Source of the DNA: Flavobacteriaceae bacterium
GTDB taxonomy: Bacteria; Bacteroidota; Bacteroidia; Flavobacteriales; Flavobacteriaceae
Assembly: GCA_947483075.1 (NCBI GenBank)
Contig: CANKLE010000001.1
Coordinates: 186,001-250,000, forward strand
Direction of reading: 5' to 3'
Length of the DNA: 64,000 nucleotides
Within the stretch, counting starts at the first letter, position 1; every line of letters begins with the position of its first letter. The notes under the pieces are model-generated. The model did not search any database. It had not been told where the DNA came from and saw only the letters and a program-made list of their open reading frames with translations. Shown one piece after another: positions 43,498-51,850 of the stretch. The translations under genes and the position numbers were made by a program.

Positions 43498-45822
43498 ATG
43501 CAACGCTACATCAACGAACTCAACGAAGCCCAACAACAACCCGTGCTGCAAAAGGACGGACCCATGATTATCATAGCCGGTGCGGGCTCCGGGAAAACGC
43601 GCGTGCTCACGGTGCGCATTGCCTACTTGATGAGTTTGGGTGTCGACGCATTCAATATTTTGGCCCTGACCTTTACCAACAAAGCGGCGCGCGAAATGAA
43701 GAATCGTATTGCGGGCATTGTGGGCTCAGGCGAAGCCAAAAATTTATGGATGGGAACTTTTCACTCGGTTTTTGCGCGAATTTTACGTGCCGAAGCAGAT
43801 AAATTGGGCTACCCGTCTAATTTTACTATTTATGATTCCCAAGATTCGGTGCGCTTGCTTTCGGCGATCATCAAAGAAATGCAACTCGATCGTGACATCT
43901 ACAAACCCAAACAGCTGTTGAGTCGCATCTCTTCCTATAAAAACAGTTTAATTACCGTAAAAGCCTACTTCAATAATTCCGATTTGCAAGAGGCCGATGC
44001 CATGTCTAAGAAACCTAGAACGGGTGAAATTTATCAAAACTACGTAGACCGATGCTTCAAGGCTGGCGCCATGGATTTTGATGATTTGTTGCTCAAAACC
44101 AACGAATTATTGTCGCGTTTTCCGGATGTATTGGCCAAATACCAAGACCGTTTTCGCTACATTTTGGTGGATGAGTACCAAGATACCAACCATTCGCAAT
44201 ACCTCATTGTGCGCGCCTTGTCTGATCGGTTTCAAAACATTTGTGTGGTGGGCGACGATGCCCAGAGTATCTATGCTTTTCGTGGGGCCAACATCAACAA
44301 TATTTTGAATTTCCAGAAAGATTACGAAAATGTACAAACCTACCGCTTGGAGCAAAACTACCGTTCGACCAAAAACATTGTAGAAGCAGCCAATTCGATC
44401 ATTGACAAAAACAAAACCAAACTCGATAAAGTAGTTTGGACCGCCAATGATTTTGGTTCCAAAATAAAAGTCAATCGCAGCATTACCGATGGCGAAGAAG
44501 GCCGATTTGTAGCCAGCACCATTTGGGAACAAAAAATGCAGCACCAATTACTCAATGGCCAATTTGCCATTTTGTACCGCACCAATGCCCAGTCGCGCGC
44601 CATGGAAGATGCCTTGCGCAAACGCGACATTCCGTACCGTATTTATGGCGGCTTGTCTTTCTATCAGCGCAAAGAAATCAAAGATGTCTTGTGCTATTTG
44701 CGTTTGGTGATCAACCCCAAAGACGAAGAGGCCTTGATGCGCGTCATTAATTATCCGGCACGAGGAATTGGCGACACAACCATTGAGAAATTGACCATCG
44801 CCGCCAACCATTACAAACGTTCGGTGTTTGAGGTGATGCAAAACATCGATAAAATTGATTTAAAACTCAATTCGGGAACCAAACAAAAATTGCTCGATTT
44901 TGTGACTATGATTCAGAGTTTTCAGGTGGTGAATGAAAACCAAGACGCGTTTTACCTCACCGACATGGTAGCCAAAAAAACCGGTTTGGTGCAAGAACTT
45001 AAAAAAGACGCTACGCCCGAAGGCATTGCCCGCATCGAAAACATTGAAGAATTGTTCAACGGGATCAAGGATTTTACCGAAGGACAAAAAGAAATCGAAG
45101 GCGCCCGTGGAGCCTTGGCCGAATTTCTAGAAGACGTAGCCTTGGCAACCGACCTTGACAAAGATACTGGCGACGAAGATCGGGTGGCTTTGATGACCAT
45201 TCACTTGGCCAAAGGCTTGGAGTTTCCCTATGTATTTGTAGTAGGCTTAGAAGAAGATTTGTTTCCGAGCGCCATGAGTTTGAGCACGCGCAGCGACTTA
45301 GAAGAAGAACGACGCTTGTTTTATGTGGCCTTGACCCGTGCCGAGAAACAAGCCTATTTGACCTATGCGCAATCGCGTTACCGCTGGGGTAAACTCACTG
45401 ACAGCGAACCCTCTCGCTTTATCGAAGAGATTGATGGGCAGTATTTAGAATACCTCACGCCCACCGAAACCAATTACCGCTTTAAACCCCTCATCGATGC
45501 CGATATTTTTGGCGATATCGATAAAAGCAAACTGCGACTAATGAAGCCCCAAAGTGGTACTCCTCCCAAAAATCCAGAAGCGCATTCAAATCCTTCTATC
45601 CGTAAACTGAAGCCGGTTTCTTCTGCAGGTCCTGGTGGATCACAATCCAATTACGACGGCCAATTGGCGCCGGGAACCGAAGTAATGCACGAACGATTTG
45701 GCCGTGGCGTGGTGGTGCAACTCAAAGGTGCGGGTGCCGACAAAAGTGCCGAAATTAAATTTGATGTGGGCGGCTTGAAAACCTTGTTGTTGCGCTTCAC
45801 CAAATTACAAATCATCAGTTAA
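43498..45822 (+). CDS. UvrD/PcrA-type ATP-dependent DNA helicase
   Basis: This 774-residue SF1A 3'-5' helicase works in nucleotide excision repair, replication restart and anti-recombination. Motif I is IIAGAGSGKTRVLTVR, Ia LTFTNKAAREMKNRI, II LVDEYQDTN, III VVGDDAQSIYAFRGA, IV RLEQNYRS, V MTIHLAKGLEFPYVF and VI RRLFYVALTRA. The C-terminal tail (about 690-774) ends with GTEVMHERFGRGVVVQLKG, a Tudor-like PcrA/UvrD C-terminal motif. tsaC follows 7 nt later, so they form an operon. Confidence 0.95.
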   Translation: MQRYINELNEAQQQPVLQKDGPMIIIAGAGSGKTRVLTVRIAYLMSLGVDAFNILALTFTNKAAREMKNRIAGIVGSGEAKNLWMGTFHSVFARILRAEADKLGYPSNFTIYDSQDSVRLLSAIIKEMQLDRDIYKPKQLLSRISSYKNSLITVKAYFNNSDLQEADAMSKKPRTGEIYQNYVDRCFKAGAMDFDDLLLKTNELLSRFPDVLAKYQDRFRYILVDEYQDTNHSQYLIVRALSDRFQNICVVGDDAQSIYAFRGANINNILNFQKDYENVQTYRLEQNYRSTKNIVEAANSIIDKNKTKLDKVVWTANDFGSKIKVNRSITDGEEGRFVASTIWEQKMQHQLLNGQFAILYRTNAQSRAMEDALRKRDIPYRIYGGLSFYQRKEIKDVLCYLRLVINPKDEEALMRVINYPARGIGDTTIEKLTIAANHYKRSVFEVMQNIDKIDLKLNSGTKQKLLDFVTMIQSFQVVNENQDAFYLTDMVAKKTGLVQELKKDATPEGIARIENIEELFNGIKDFTEGQKEIEGARGALAEFLEDVALATDLDKDTGDEDRVALMTIHLAKGLEFPYVFVVGLEEDLFPSAMSLSTRSDLEEERRLFYVALTRAEKQAYLTYAQSRYRWGKLTDSEPSRFIEEIDGQYLEYLTPTETNYRFKPLIDADIFGDIDKSKLRLMKPQSGTPPKNPEAHSNPSIRKLKPVSSAGPGGSQSNYDGQLAPGTEVMHERFGRGVVVQLKGAGADKSAEIKFDVGGLKTLLLRFTKLQIIS

Positions 45823-45829
45823 AATATCC

Positions 45830-46444
45830 ATGGCCGAATTCATTAAGATTTACGAAAACAAGCCCAGTGAGGCCGCGATTAAAAAAGTGGTCGACACTTT
45901 GCGCAATGGCGGATTGGTGATTTATCCCACCGATACGGTCTATGGTTTGGGTTGTGACATTACCAATTCGAAGGCGTTAGAACGCATAGCCCGCATCAAA
46001 GGCATCAAATTAGAGAAAGCCAATTTCTCGTTTGTGTGCCACGATTTGAGCAATTTGTCTGATTACGTGAAGCAAATCGACACCCCCACTTTTAAAATTT
46101 TAAAACACCATTTGCCCGGACCCTATACCTTTATTTTGCCGGGTAACAATAGTCTGCCCAAGGAATTTAAGAAAAAAACTACCGTGGGAATTCGAGTGCC
46201 GGCTAATGCCATTGCCTTAGAAATTGTGAAGCAGTTGGGCAATCCGATTGTCTCGACTTCCATACACGACGACGATGCGGTGTTGGAATATTCGACCGAT
46301 CCCGAATTGATTTTTGAGAAATGGCAAAACCGTGTCGATTTAGTTATTGATGGGGGGTATGGCGATAATATGGGTTCAACCATTGTAGATCTTTCGGGCT
46401 CCGAACCCACATTAATCCGCGCCGGGAAAGGGGAGTGGGAATAA
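45830..46444 (+). CDS. L-threonylcarbamoyladenylate synthase (Sua5/YciO/YrdC)
   Basis: This enzyme makes threonylcarbamoyl-AMP for the universal t6A37 tRNA modification. The 204 residues have the YrdC fold: GGLVIYPTDTVYGLGCDITN, ARIKGIKLEKANFSFVCHDL, HLPGPYTFILPGN and GIRVPANAIA, with the end VDLSGSEPTLIRAGKG. The C-terminal Sua5 domain is absent, so it is the short TsaC/YciO form. KIKGR-type motif residues are partly changed (ARIKGIK), so YciO-like activity is possible. It is 7 nt after the helicase gene. Confidence 0.88.
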   Translation: MAEFIKIYENKPSEAAIKKVVDTLRNGGLVIYPTDTVYGLGCDITNSKALERIARIKGIKLEKANFSFVCHDLSNLSDYVKQIDTPTFKILKHHLPGPYTFILPGNNSLPKEFKKKTTVGIRVPANAIALEIVKQLGNPIVSTSIHDDDAVLEYSTDPELIFEKWQNRVDLVIDGGYGDNMGSTIVDLSGSEPTLIRAGKGEWE

Positions 46445-46445
46445 A

Positions 46446-46472
46446 AAAACGCCTTAGTATGTAAGGCGTTTT
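46446..46472. terminator. Bidirectional terminator between tsaC-like and OmpA-family genes
   Basis: AAAACGCCTTA (46446-46456) and TAAGGCGTTTT (46462-46472) form an 11-bp stem with loop GTATG. Confidence 0.88.
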
Positions 46473-46480
46473 TTTGTATT

Positions 46481-47311
46481 TTATTTTTTCATTTCCTTTT
46501 CGATCATCTCGTAAAACTGATCAATTTTTGGTAGAATCACGATGCGAGTACGTCGGTTGGTGGCGCGATTGGCTGAGGAATTATTCTCAACCAAGGGAAT
46601 AAATTGCCCTCTACCGGCAGCAATCAATTGGGCTGGATTTACTTTTAAATCATTGGTCAATACCCGAACAATGGCGGTGGAACGTTTTACGCTCAAATCC
46701 CAGTTGTCTAATAAAATGGTGTTTCCAGTAAACGGAACGTTATCGGTGTGGCCCTCTACCATGCATTCAAAATCGGGTTTGCTGTTGATGATTTTTCCCA
46801 CCTTGGCCAATACTTCTTTGGCTTGGTCACTCACCACATAACTGCCGCTTTTAAATAACAATTTATCAGCAATCGAGATAAAAACCACTCCTTTTTCTAC
46901 ATTCACTTCAATATCCGGATCTGAAATGCCTACGGCACCTTTTATACTCGTTACCAAAGCAAGTGTCATGCTATCTTTTTTAGTCAATGCATCTTGCATG
47001 CGGGTAATTTTTAAGTCTTTTTCTTTGATGGTTTCTAAGGCTTTCTCAATGTTTTGAGCGCCCTTTGCCGACAAAGTCGTTACATTATTCATGTTGTTGA
47101 TTAAATCGGTATTTGATTTTTTCAAGAAATCAATTTGACCCGCAAGCGATTCTTTTTCTGTAAGACAAGAATTTAATTTGATGGTAGCCGTATTCAACAA
47201 GTCTTGAACTTCCTTGTTTTTGGCTTCTAAATCGGCAATTTTTTTCTTCGTTCCACAAGAAGTAGTTGCAACTAATGCAACAAGCGATAAGGCAAATAGG
47301 ATTCTTTTCAT
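46481..47311 (-). CDS. OmpA-family lipoprotein with coiled-coil stalk
   Basis: The 276-residue precursor begins MKRILFALSLVALVATTSCG (lipidated C19). A coiled-coil region (about 22-105, KKKIADLEAKNKEVQDLL and similar heptads) follows, and a C-terminal OmpA domain (about 135-260) with LLFKSGSYVVSDQAKEVL, VEGHTDNVPF and NRRTRIVILP. The OmpA domain should bind peptidoglycan while the lipid sits in the outer membrane. The layout resembles MotB-like or Pal-like spacers. ATG 47311 starts the signal peptide. It converges with tsaC. Confidence 0.9.
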   Translation of the reverse strand: MKRILFALSLVALVATTSCGTKKKIADLEAKNKEVQDLLNTATIKLNSCLTEKESLAGQIDFLKKSNTDLINNMNNVTTLSAKGAQNIEKALETIKEKDLKITRMQDALTKKDSMTLALVTSIKGAVGISDPDIEVNVEKGVVFISIADKLLFKSGSYVVSDQAKEVLAKVGKIINSKPDFECMVEGHTDNVPFTGNTILLDNWDLSVKRSTAIVRVLTNDLKVNPAQLIAAGRGQFIPLVENNSSANRATNRRTRIVILPKIDQFYEMIEKEMKK

Positions 47312-47384
47312 AGTATTGGAATTTATCGGTTTCAAAATTAGGATAATTAAATGAGTAAAACCAAGGATTTTTTTAAAGTTTAAT

Positions 47385-48380
47385 TTAAAATAAATCGCTG
47401 TATTTACGCTGCTTTACTATAAAATAACGAAAGACAATGCTATTTATTTTGTAGTATTTTTTATGCTGCTGTGCTCCGCGTTTGCCACACATTTTTAGGA
47501 ACAGCCCATAAAATCCAAAATGAGCTTGCACAATCGCCCAACAATGTTTGCCTTTTCCTTGCAATAGAAATTGTATACCCGCAAAACCATCAAGCACGAG
47601 GCGAAGGAACAAGATGGGGAATAGTGATGCTGACGGCAAATTTTTGGTGAGCATGCACAATGAATTTCTAAAATTTAAATAGGTTTTTCTAGGATTGCCT
47701 TCTTGCAAAGTTGCGCCTCCTACATGGTAGACAATTGAATCTGGGCAATACACAATTTCGTGTCCCAGGTTTTTGGCGCGCCAACACAAATCAATTTCTT
47801 CTTGGTGTGCAAAAAAGTCTTCATCAAAACCTTGTAAGGATTCAAAGACTGATTTTCGGATAAATAAACAGGCACCCGACGCCCAAAAAATGGATTTTGA
47901 CTCGTTGTATTGGCCCAAGTCTTGTTCTAGCGTATCAAAAATGCGTCCGCGACAAAACGGATAGCCCAATCGATCGATATAACCTCCGGCTGCGCCAGCA
48001 TATTCAAATTTGGTTTTGTCTTTGTAGTCCAAGATTTTAGGCTGAATAATCGCAACTTCCGTTTGGTTAATCAACAGCTTTTCTATTGGTGCTAACCAAT
48101 TTTCGGTTACTTCTATGTCTGAATTTACCAGGGCCAAATAGGGTTCTTGCACTCGTTTGAGCGCCTCGTTGTAGCCTTGTGCAAAGCCAAAATTGCATTG
48201 GTTTTGAATGATGTTGATTTGGGGAAACTGATTCCGGATAAACGCAATCGAATCGTCGGTAGAAGCATTGTCGGCCACATAAATAGTTGCTTCGTGAGAA
48301 TAGCGAAACACCGAAGGCAAAAACTGTTCGAGTAGTTTTTGTCCGTTCCAATTTAGGATGACTACGGCAATGTTTTTCAT
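47385..48380 (-). CDS. Glycosyltransferase family 2
   Basis: The protein has 331 residues. The GT-A start is IAVVILNWNGQKLLEQFLPS, with YVADNASTDDS and the donor-site VNSDIEV, then WASGACLFIRKSVFESLQG, FDEDFFAHQEEIDLCWRA and YHVGGATLQ, the rhamnosyltransferase-like pattern. A hydrophobic C-terminal segment (about 265-305) may attach it to the membrane. It presumably adds a sugar to a cell-surface glycan or glycolipid; donor unknown. It overlaps the nuclease-like gene upstream by 4 nt, so the two are translationally coupled. Same architecture as the truncated gene at the left edge. Confidence 0.9.
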   Translation of the reverse strand: MKNIAVVILNWNGQKLLEQFLPSVFRYSHEATIYVADNASTDDSIAFIRNQFPQINIIQNQCNFGFAQGYNEALKRVQEPYLALVNSDIEVTENWLAPIEKLLINQTEVAIIQPKILDYKDKTKFEYAGAAGGYIDRLGYPFCRGRIFDTLEQDLGQYNESKSIFWASGACLFIRKSVFESLQGFDEDFFAHQEEIDLCWRAKNLGHEIVYCPDSIVYHVGGATLQEGNPRKTYLNFRNSLCMLTKNLPSASLFPILFLRLVLDGFAGIQFLLQGKGKHCWAIVQAHFGFYGLFLKMCGKRGAQQHKKYYKINSIVFRYFIVKQRKYSDLF

Positions 48381-48835
48381 GGGCGTTTTTGTGCTTGGTG
48401 CGCCGGCAATTCTGTTAGAAATTGATAGTGCTGTTTTTCAAAATCCATTCGGCAAAAGTAGTGATTCAATCCGTTGGTTACCATCAAAAAATCAGCACCT
48501 AAAGCCGAGTTGTAGCGTGCAATTTGATCAAAAGTTGCCTGCGAAATGGCTACTTCTGGGGCCTTGCATTCTACCAACACCTGCAAACGCCCATCGGGAT
48601 AGTATACCACCACGTCGTAGCGTTTGGTTTGGCCATTGACCTGAATTTGTTTTTCGACGTTAATGAGTGATTTGGGGTAGTTTTTTTCGTAAATAAAATG
48701 ATGCACCACATGCTGACGCACCCATTCTTCGGGCGTGAGTTGGATGAATTTTTTTCGAATTTCATCAAAAATCGCGACTTTATTTTCACTATTTTTGAAT
48801 CGGAAGCGAAAAGGAGAAAACTGGAGTTGATGCAT
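48377..48835 (-). CDS. Small HsdR N-terminal-type PD-(D/E)XK protein
   Basis: The protein has 152 residues. TPEEWVRQHVVHHFIYEKNYP and the nuclease core RYDVVVYYPDGRLQVLVECK (D74, E89, K91) with SQATFDQIARYNS match the N-terminal nuclease domain of type I restriction HsdR subunits. No helicase domain and no HsdM/HsdS genes are present, so it is not part of a restriction system here. Stand-alone copies are widespread in Bacteroidota, and their role is unknown. Its end overlaps the glycosyltransferase start by 4 nt. Confidence 0.85.
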   Translation of the reverse strand: MHQLQFSPFRFRFKNSENKVAIFDEIRKKFIQLTPEEWVRQHVVHHFIYEKNYPKSLINVEKQIQVNGQTKRYDVVVYYPDGRLQVLVECKAPEVAISQATFDQIARYNSALGADFLMVTNGLNHYFCRMDFEKQHYQFLTELPAHQAQKRP

Positions 48836-49057
48836 GAGGTAAAAGTAATTTTTTTGATAAGATTAAAAGATTGAATGATTGAAAAATTTAAAGATTCTTT
48901 GTCTTACAACCTTATTAGCTTAACAAACCGCGACCAACGAATCGACCAACAAAAATCGAACCACGATAAACAATATAAAGTCATTAGTATACAACTATGA
49001 TTAACCGCATAATCGCTTAACCGTTTAAACAAACAACGAAACTCGAAAAACGAGCAT

Positions 49058-49085
49058 CGAACATCGGTAAACGAACATCGGTAAA
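49058..49085. repeat. Two perfect tandem 14-mers upstream of holA
   Basis: CGAACATCGGTAAA occurs twice in a row, ending 13 nt before the holA start. The surrounding 48900-49098 is rich in related AACGAACG/CCGATAAAC-like words, the CAAC/AACG filler typical of intergenic regions here. Confidence 0.8.
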
Positions 49086-49098
49086 CGACCAACGAACT

Positions 49099-50103
49099 AT
49101 GGATGAAGCAGTAAAAATCGTCAATGACATTAAAAACGGCCTGATTAAACCCATCTATTTTTTGATGGGCGAAGAGGCCTATTACATTGATAAAATAGCC
49201 GATTTTATTGAGCAAAATGTACTTACTGAAGAAGAAAAAGGCTTCAATCAAACCGTATTGTATGGCCGAGATGTGTCAATAGAAGATATTATCAGTTCGG
49301 CCAAGCGATTTCCGATGATGGCCGAGCGCCAAGTGATCATAGTCAAAGAAGCCCAAGATTTGTCGCGCACCATTGATCAACTGGAGAATTACACCAACGA
49401 TCCGGTACCTACCACGGTACTTGTTTTTTGTTACAAATACAAAACCATAGACAAGCGCAAAAAATTCACCAAAAACATAGAAAAAGTAGGGGTGCTTTTT
49501 GAGAGTAAAAAACTCTACGAAAACCAAGTGGGCGATTGGATTAAACGTTTGTTGCAAAGTAAAGGCTACGGAATAGAGCCCAAAGCCATGGCCATGTTGG
49601 TGGAGTTTTTGGGTACTGATTTGAGTAAAATTAACAACGAGTTAGAAAAACTGCAAATTGTACTGCCCAAACAAAGCACCATTTCGGCCAAGGATATCGA
49701 AGATAATATCGGATTCAGTAAAGATTTTAATGTGTTTGAATTGCGCAAAGCTATAGGCGAACGCAATCAGCTCAAGGCTTATCAGATTACCCATTATTTT
49801 TCTGATAATCCAAAAGAAAATCCGATACTCATGGTAACCTCTTTGGTGTTTGCCTTTTTTCAGCAAGTTTTGCAATACCATGGACTAAAAGACAAGTCAC
49901 CCAAAAATGTGGCGGCAGCCTTAAAAATTAATGCCTATTTCACGAAAGATTACGAATTGGCTGCCAGAAATTACCCCATGAAAAAAGTAAGTGCGGTGGT
50001 TACTAAATTGCGGGAAGTCGACGTGAAAAGCAAAGGGGTGGGAGCCAATAGTATACCGTCTAAAGATTTGTACAAAGAAATGTTGTTTACGATTTTTAAT
50101 TAA
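49099..50103 (+). CDS. holA: DNA polymerase III delta subunit
   Basis: This clamp-loader delta subunit opens the beta sliding clamp. The 334 residues have an N-terminal AAA+-like domain with GLIKPIYFLMGEEAYYIDKI, FPMMAERQVIIVKEAQDL and LVFCYKYKTIDKRKKF, then LGTDLSKINNELEKL and the C-terminal collar region with NVFELRKAIGERN. The length is normal for HolA. A TPR protein gene follows 6 nt later. Confidence 0.94.
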   Translation: MDEAVKIVNDIKNGLIKPIYFLMGEEAYYIDKIADFIEQNVLTEEEKGFNQTVLYGRDVSIEDIISSAKRFPMMAERQVIIVKEAQDLSRTIDQLENYTNDPVPTTVLVFCYKYKTIDKRKKFTKNIEKVGVLFESKKLYENQVGDWIKRLLQSKGYGIEPKAMAMLVEFLGTDLSKINNELEKLQIVLPKQSTISAKDIEDNIGFSKDFNVFELRKAIGERNQLKAYQITHYFSDNPKENPILMVTSLVFAFFQQVLQYHGLKDKSPKNVAAALKINAYFTKDYELAARNYPMKKVSAVVTKLREVDVKSKGVGANSIPSKDLYKEMLFTIFN

Positions 50104-50109
50104 ATTGAA

Positions 50110-50760
50110 ATGAAATCCATAAAAATTCTGCTGTTGTTTGTCCTGCTAGTAACTTGTAACTGTTGGAGTCAAGCAAAACGAGAAGAGCTGCTCGAAGCGG
50201 CCAAGCAAAATGCGTATAAAGAAGATTTTACGGCAGCCATTCGGTATTATGATACTATAATCTCGTTATACCCCAATGAGCCCACGGCCTATTATGAACG
50301 GGGAATTTTGAAAGCCAATGCTTTAGATTACAAAGGAAGTATCACTGATTTTACGCGACAAATTAAACAAGATGCTACCGTGGCGGACTATTTCTTTTTG
50401 CGCGGAATTTCGCGCGATAAATTAAAGCAACACCAAGCCGCTATTGCCGATTTTACGCTAGCCATTCGCTTGGAACCTTTAAATTCTGATGCATATGAGT
50501 TGAGAGGAGTCAATAAAGCGGCTTTAAATCAATTTGAGGCCGCCGAAAAAGATTTCACCTTAGCGATCCAAAAGCGCCTTGACAACGCGAAGGCCTACGC
50601 AGATCGGGCGGAATTAGAATTCCGCAAAAAGCAATACCAATTGGCTTTGCAAGATTGTGCTCAAGCCTTGGCATACGATTCAGCTCAACCAAAAGCCTTG
50701 CAAATAAAAGAAAAAACGAATGCCTATTTATCTCACAAAAAGGCAGGTCGGATTAAATAG
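50110..50760 (+). CDS. Secreted tetratricopeptide-repeat protein
   Basis: The 216-residue precursor has a signal peptide (MKSIKILLLFVLLVTCNCWSQ). At least four TPR units follow, each with the A.Y.RG / AI.DFT.AI pattern: YYERGILKANALDYKGSITD, YFFLRGISRDKLKQHQAAIA, YELRGVNKAALNQFEAAEKD and YADRAELEFRKKQYQLALQD. It should be a periplasmic scaffold for protein contacts. A Cys at C16/C18 near the cleavage site could make it a lipoprotein, but no clear lipobox is visible. It follows holA by 6 nt. Confidence 0.85.
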   Translation: MKSIKILLLFVLLVTCNCWSQAKREELLEAAKQNAYKEDFTAAIRYYDTIISLYPNEPTAYYERGILKANALDYKGSITDFTRQIKQDATVADYFFLRGISRDKLKQHQAAIADFTLAIRLEPLNSDAYELRGVNKAALNQFEAAEKDFTLAIQKRLDNAKAYADRAELEFRKKQYQLALQDCAQALAYDSAQPKALQIKEKTNAYLSHKKAGRIK

Positions 50761-50799
50761 CAAAAAAACACACTTCGATTACTCTCTTTGATAAATTTC

Positions 50800-51804
50800 A
50801 TGAAAAAGCAGCTTTATTTTTATCTGATCATTTTATTTTCTGCTGCCAGTTGGGCCCAGATTGAGTCCACCATCATTGAAGGATTTGCCCAAGGCACGAC
50901 TTATAATATTACTTATCTCGATGCGCAAAACCGAAACTTGCAACCCGAAATTGATCGCATATTGGCCGATTTTGACCAATCGGTTTCTACCTATCAAACA
51001 GAGTCTATTATTTCCCGCATCAATAGAAACGAAAAAAATGTAGTCGTAGATCGTTATTTTAAAGCTTGTTTTAAAAAGGCCAAAGAAGTTTGGGAAAACA
51101 CCAATGGCGCTTTTGATCCCACCGTTTATCCCTTGGTGAATGCCTGGGGGTTTGGACCCGGAAAAAAACAACACTTGGACAAAAAAGAGGTAGATAGCAT
51201 TCTGCAGTTTGTGAATTTTGATCTCATTCAACTCAAAGGAAATACAGTTGTAAAAAAAGATCCGCGGGTCTGTTTGGATTTTAATGCCTTTGCGCAAGGC
51301 TATTCGGTTGATGTAGTAGCTGAATTTTTGAATTCTAAAGGAATAAAATCTTACATAGTTGAAATTGGCGGAGAGGTTTATGCCAAAGGAAAGAACTCCG
51401 ACAGCAACTTTTGGACCATTGGCATCGAAAAACCAATCGATAATAAAGTAACCAAAAACCCGATCAAATCTATTGCCCGTATCGATAAGTTGGCGGTAGC
51501 CACATCTGGGAATAATCGCCGCTATGTAATTGAGGATGGGGTGAAATATGCCCATCATTTGGATCCTAAAACGGGCTATCCCACCAAAAACAATTTGTTG
51601 AGCGCTTCTATTTTTGCTCGACAATGCATTTCGGCCGATGCCAATGCGACAGGTGTTTTGGTCATGGGATTGGAAAAAGCCAAAGCGTTTTTGAAACAAC
51701 ATCCAGAACTCGAAGCCTATTTGGTCTATTCGGATGAAAATGGGATAGATCAGGTCTATAAAACCCCAGGAATTGACAAACTGGTTTCAGAAATAAAGGA
51801 ATAA
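50800..51804 (+). CDS. apbE: FAD:protein FMN transferase ApbE
   Basis: ApbE moves FMN from FAD onto a Ser/Thr of exported redox proteins. The 334-residue precursor has a signal peptide (MKKQLYFYLIILFSAASWAQ). FAQGTTYNITYLDA, GAFDPTVYPLVNAWGFGPG, LDFNAFAQGYSVDVVA, VEIGGEVYAKG, HHLDPKTGYPT and ISADANATGVLVMGL (metal Asp/Thr loop) are family signatures. ATG 50800 is chosen; a TTG at 50788 is in frame but adds nothing. Its flavinylation target is not obvious in the window. The neighbour across the terminator is a DUF2271 protein, a family often found with ApbE. Confidence 0.93.
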   Translation: MKKQLYFYLIILFSAASWAQIESTIIEGFAQGTTYNITYLDAQNRNLQPEIDRILADFDQSVSTYQTESIISRINRNEKNVVVDRYFKACFKKAKEVWENTNGAFDPTVYPLVNAWGFGPGKKQHLDKKEVDSILQFVNFDLIQLKGNTVVKKDPRVCLDFNAFAQGYSVDVVAEFLNSKGIKSYIVEIGGEVYAKGKNSDSNFWTIGIEKPIDNKVTKNPIKSIARIDKLAVATSGNNRRYVIEDGVKYAHHLDPKTGYPTKNNLLSASIFARQCISADANATGVLVMGLEKAKAFLKQHPELEAYLVYSDENGIDQVYKTPGIDKLVSEIKE

Positions 51805-51807
51805 AAA

Positions 51808-51832
51808 AAAGCATCCAATTAGGATGCTTTTT
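51808..51832. terminator. Bidirectional terminator between apbE and the DUF2271 gene
   Basis: AAAGCATCC (51808-51816) and GGATGCTTT (51822-51830) form a 9-bp stem with loop AATTA and A/T tails on both sides. Confidence 0.88.
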
Positions 51833-51850
51833 TTTATGAGAATGGAAAGA

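Noticed and set aside
48377..48835. Type I restriction-modification system
   Set aside because: Only the HsdR N-terminal nuclease domain is present, without helicase, HsdM or HsdS.
49058..49085. CRISPR-like repeat
   Set aside because: Only two directly adjacent 14-mers with no spacers and no cas genes nearby.
50833..51702. 289-codon minus-strand frame across apbE
   Set aside because: It is antisense to a complete, motif-bearing apbE and has no signal peptide or domain.
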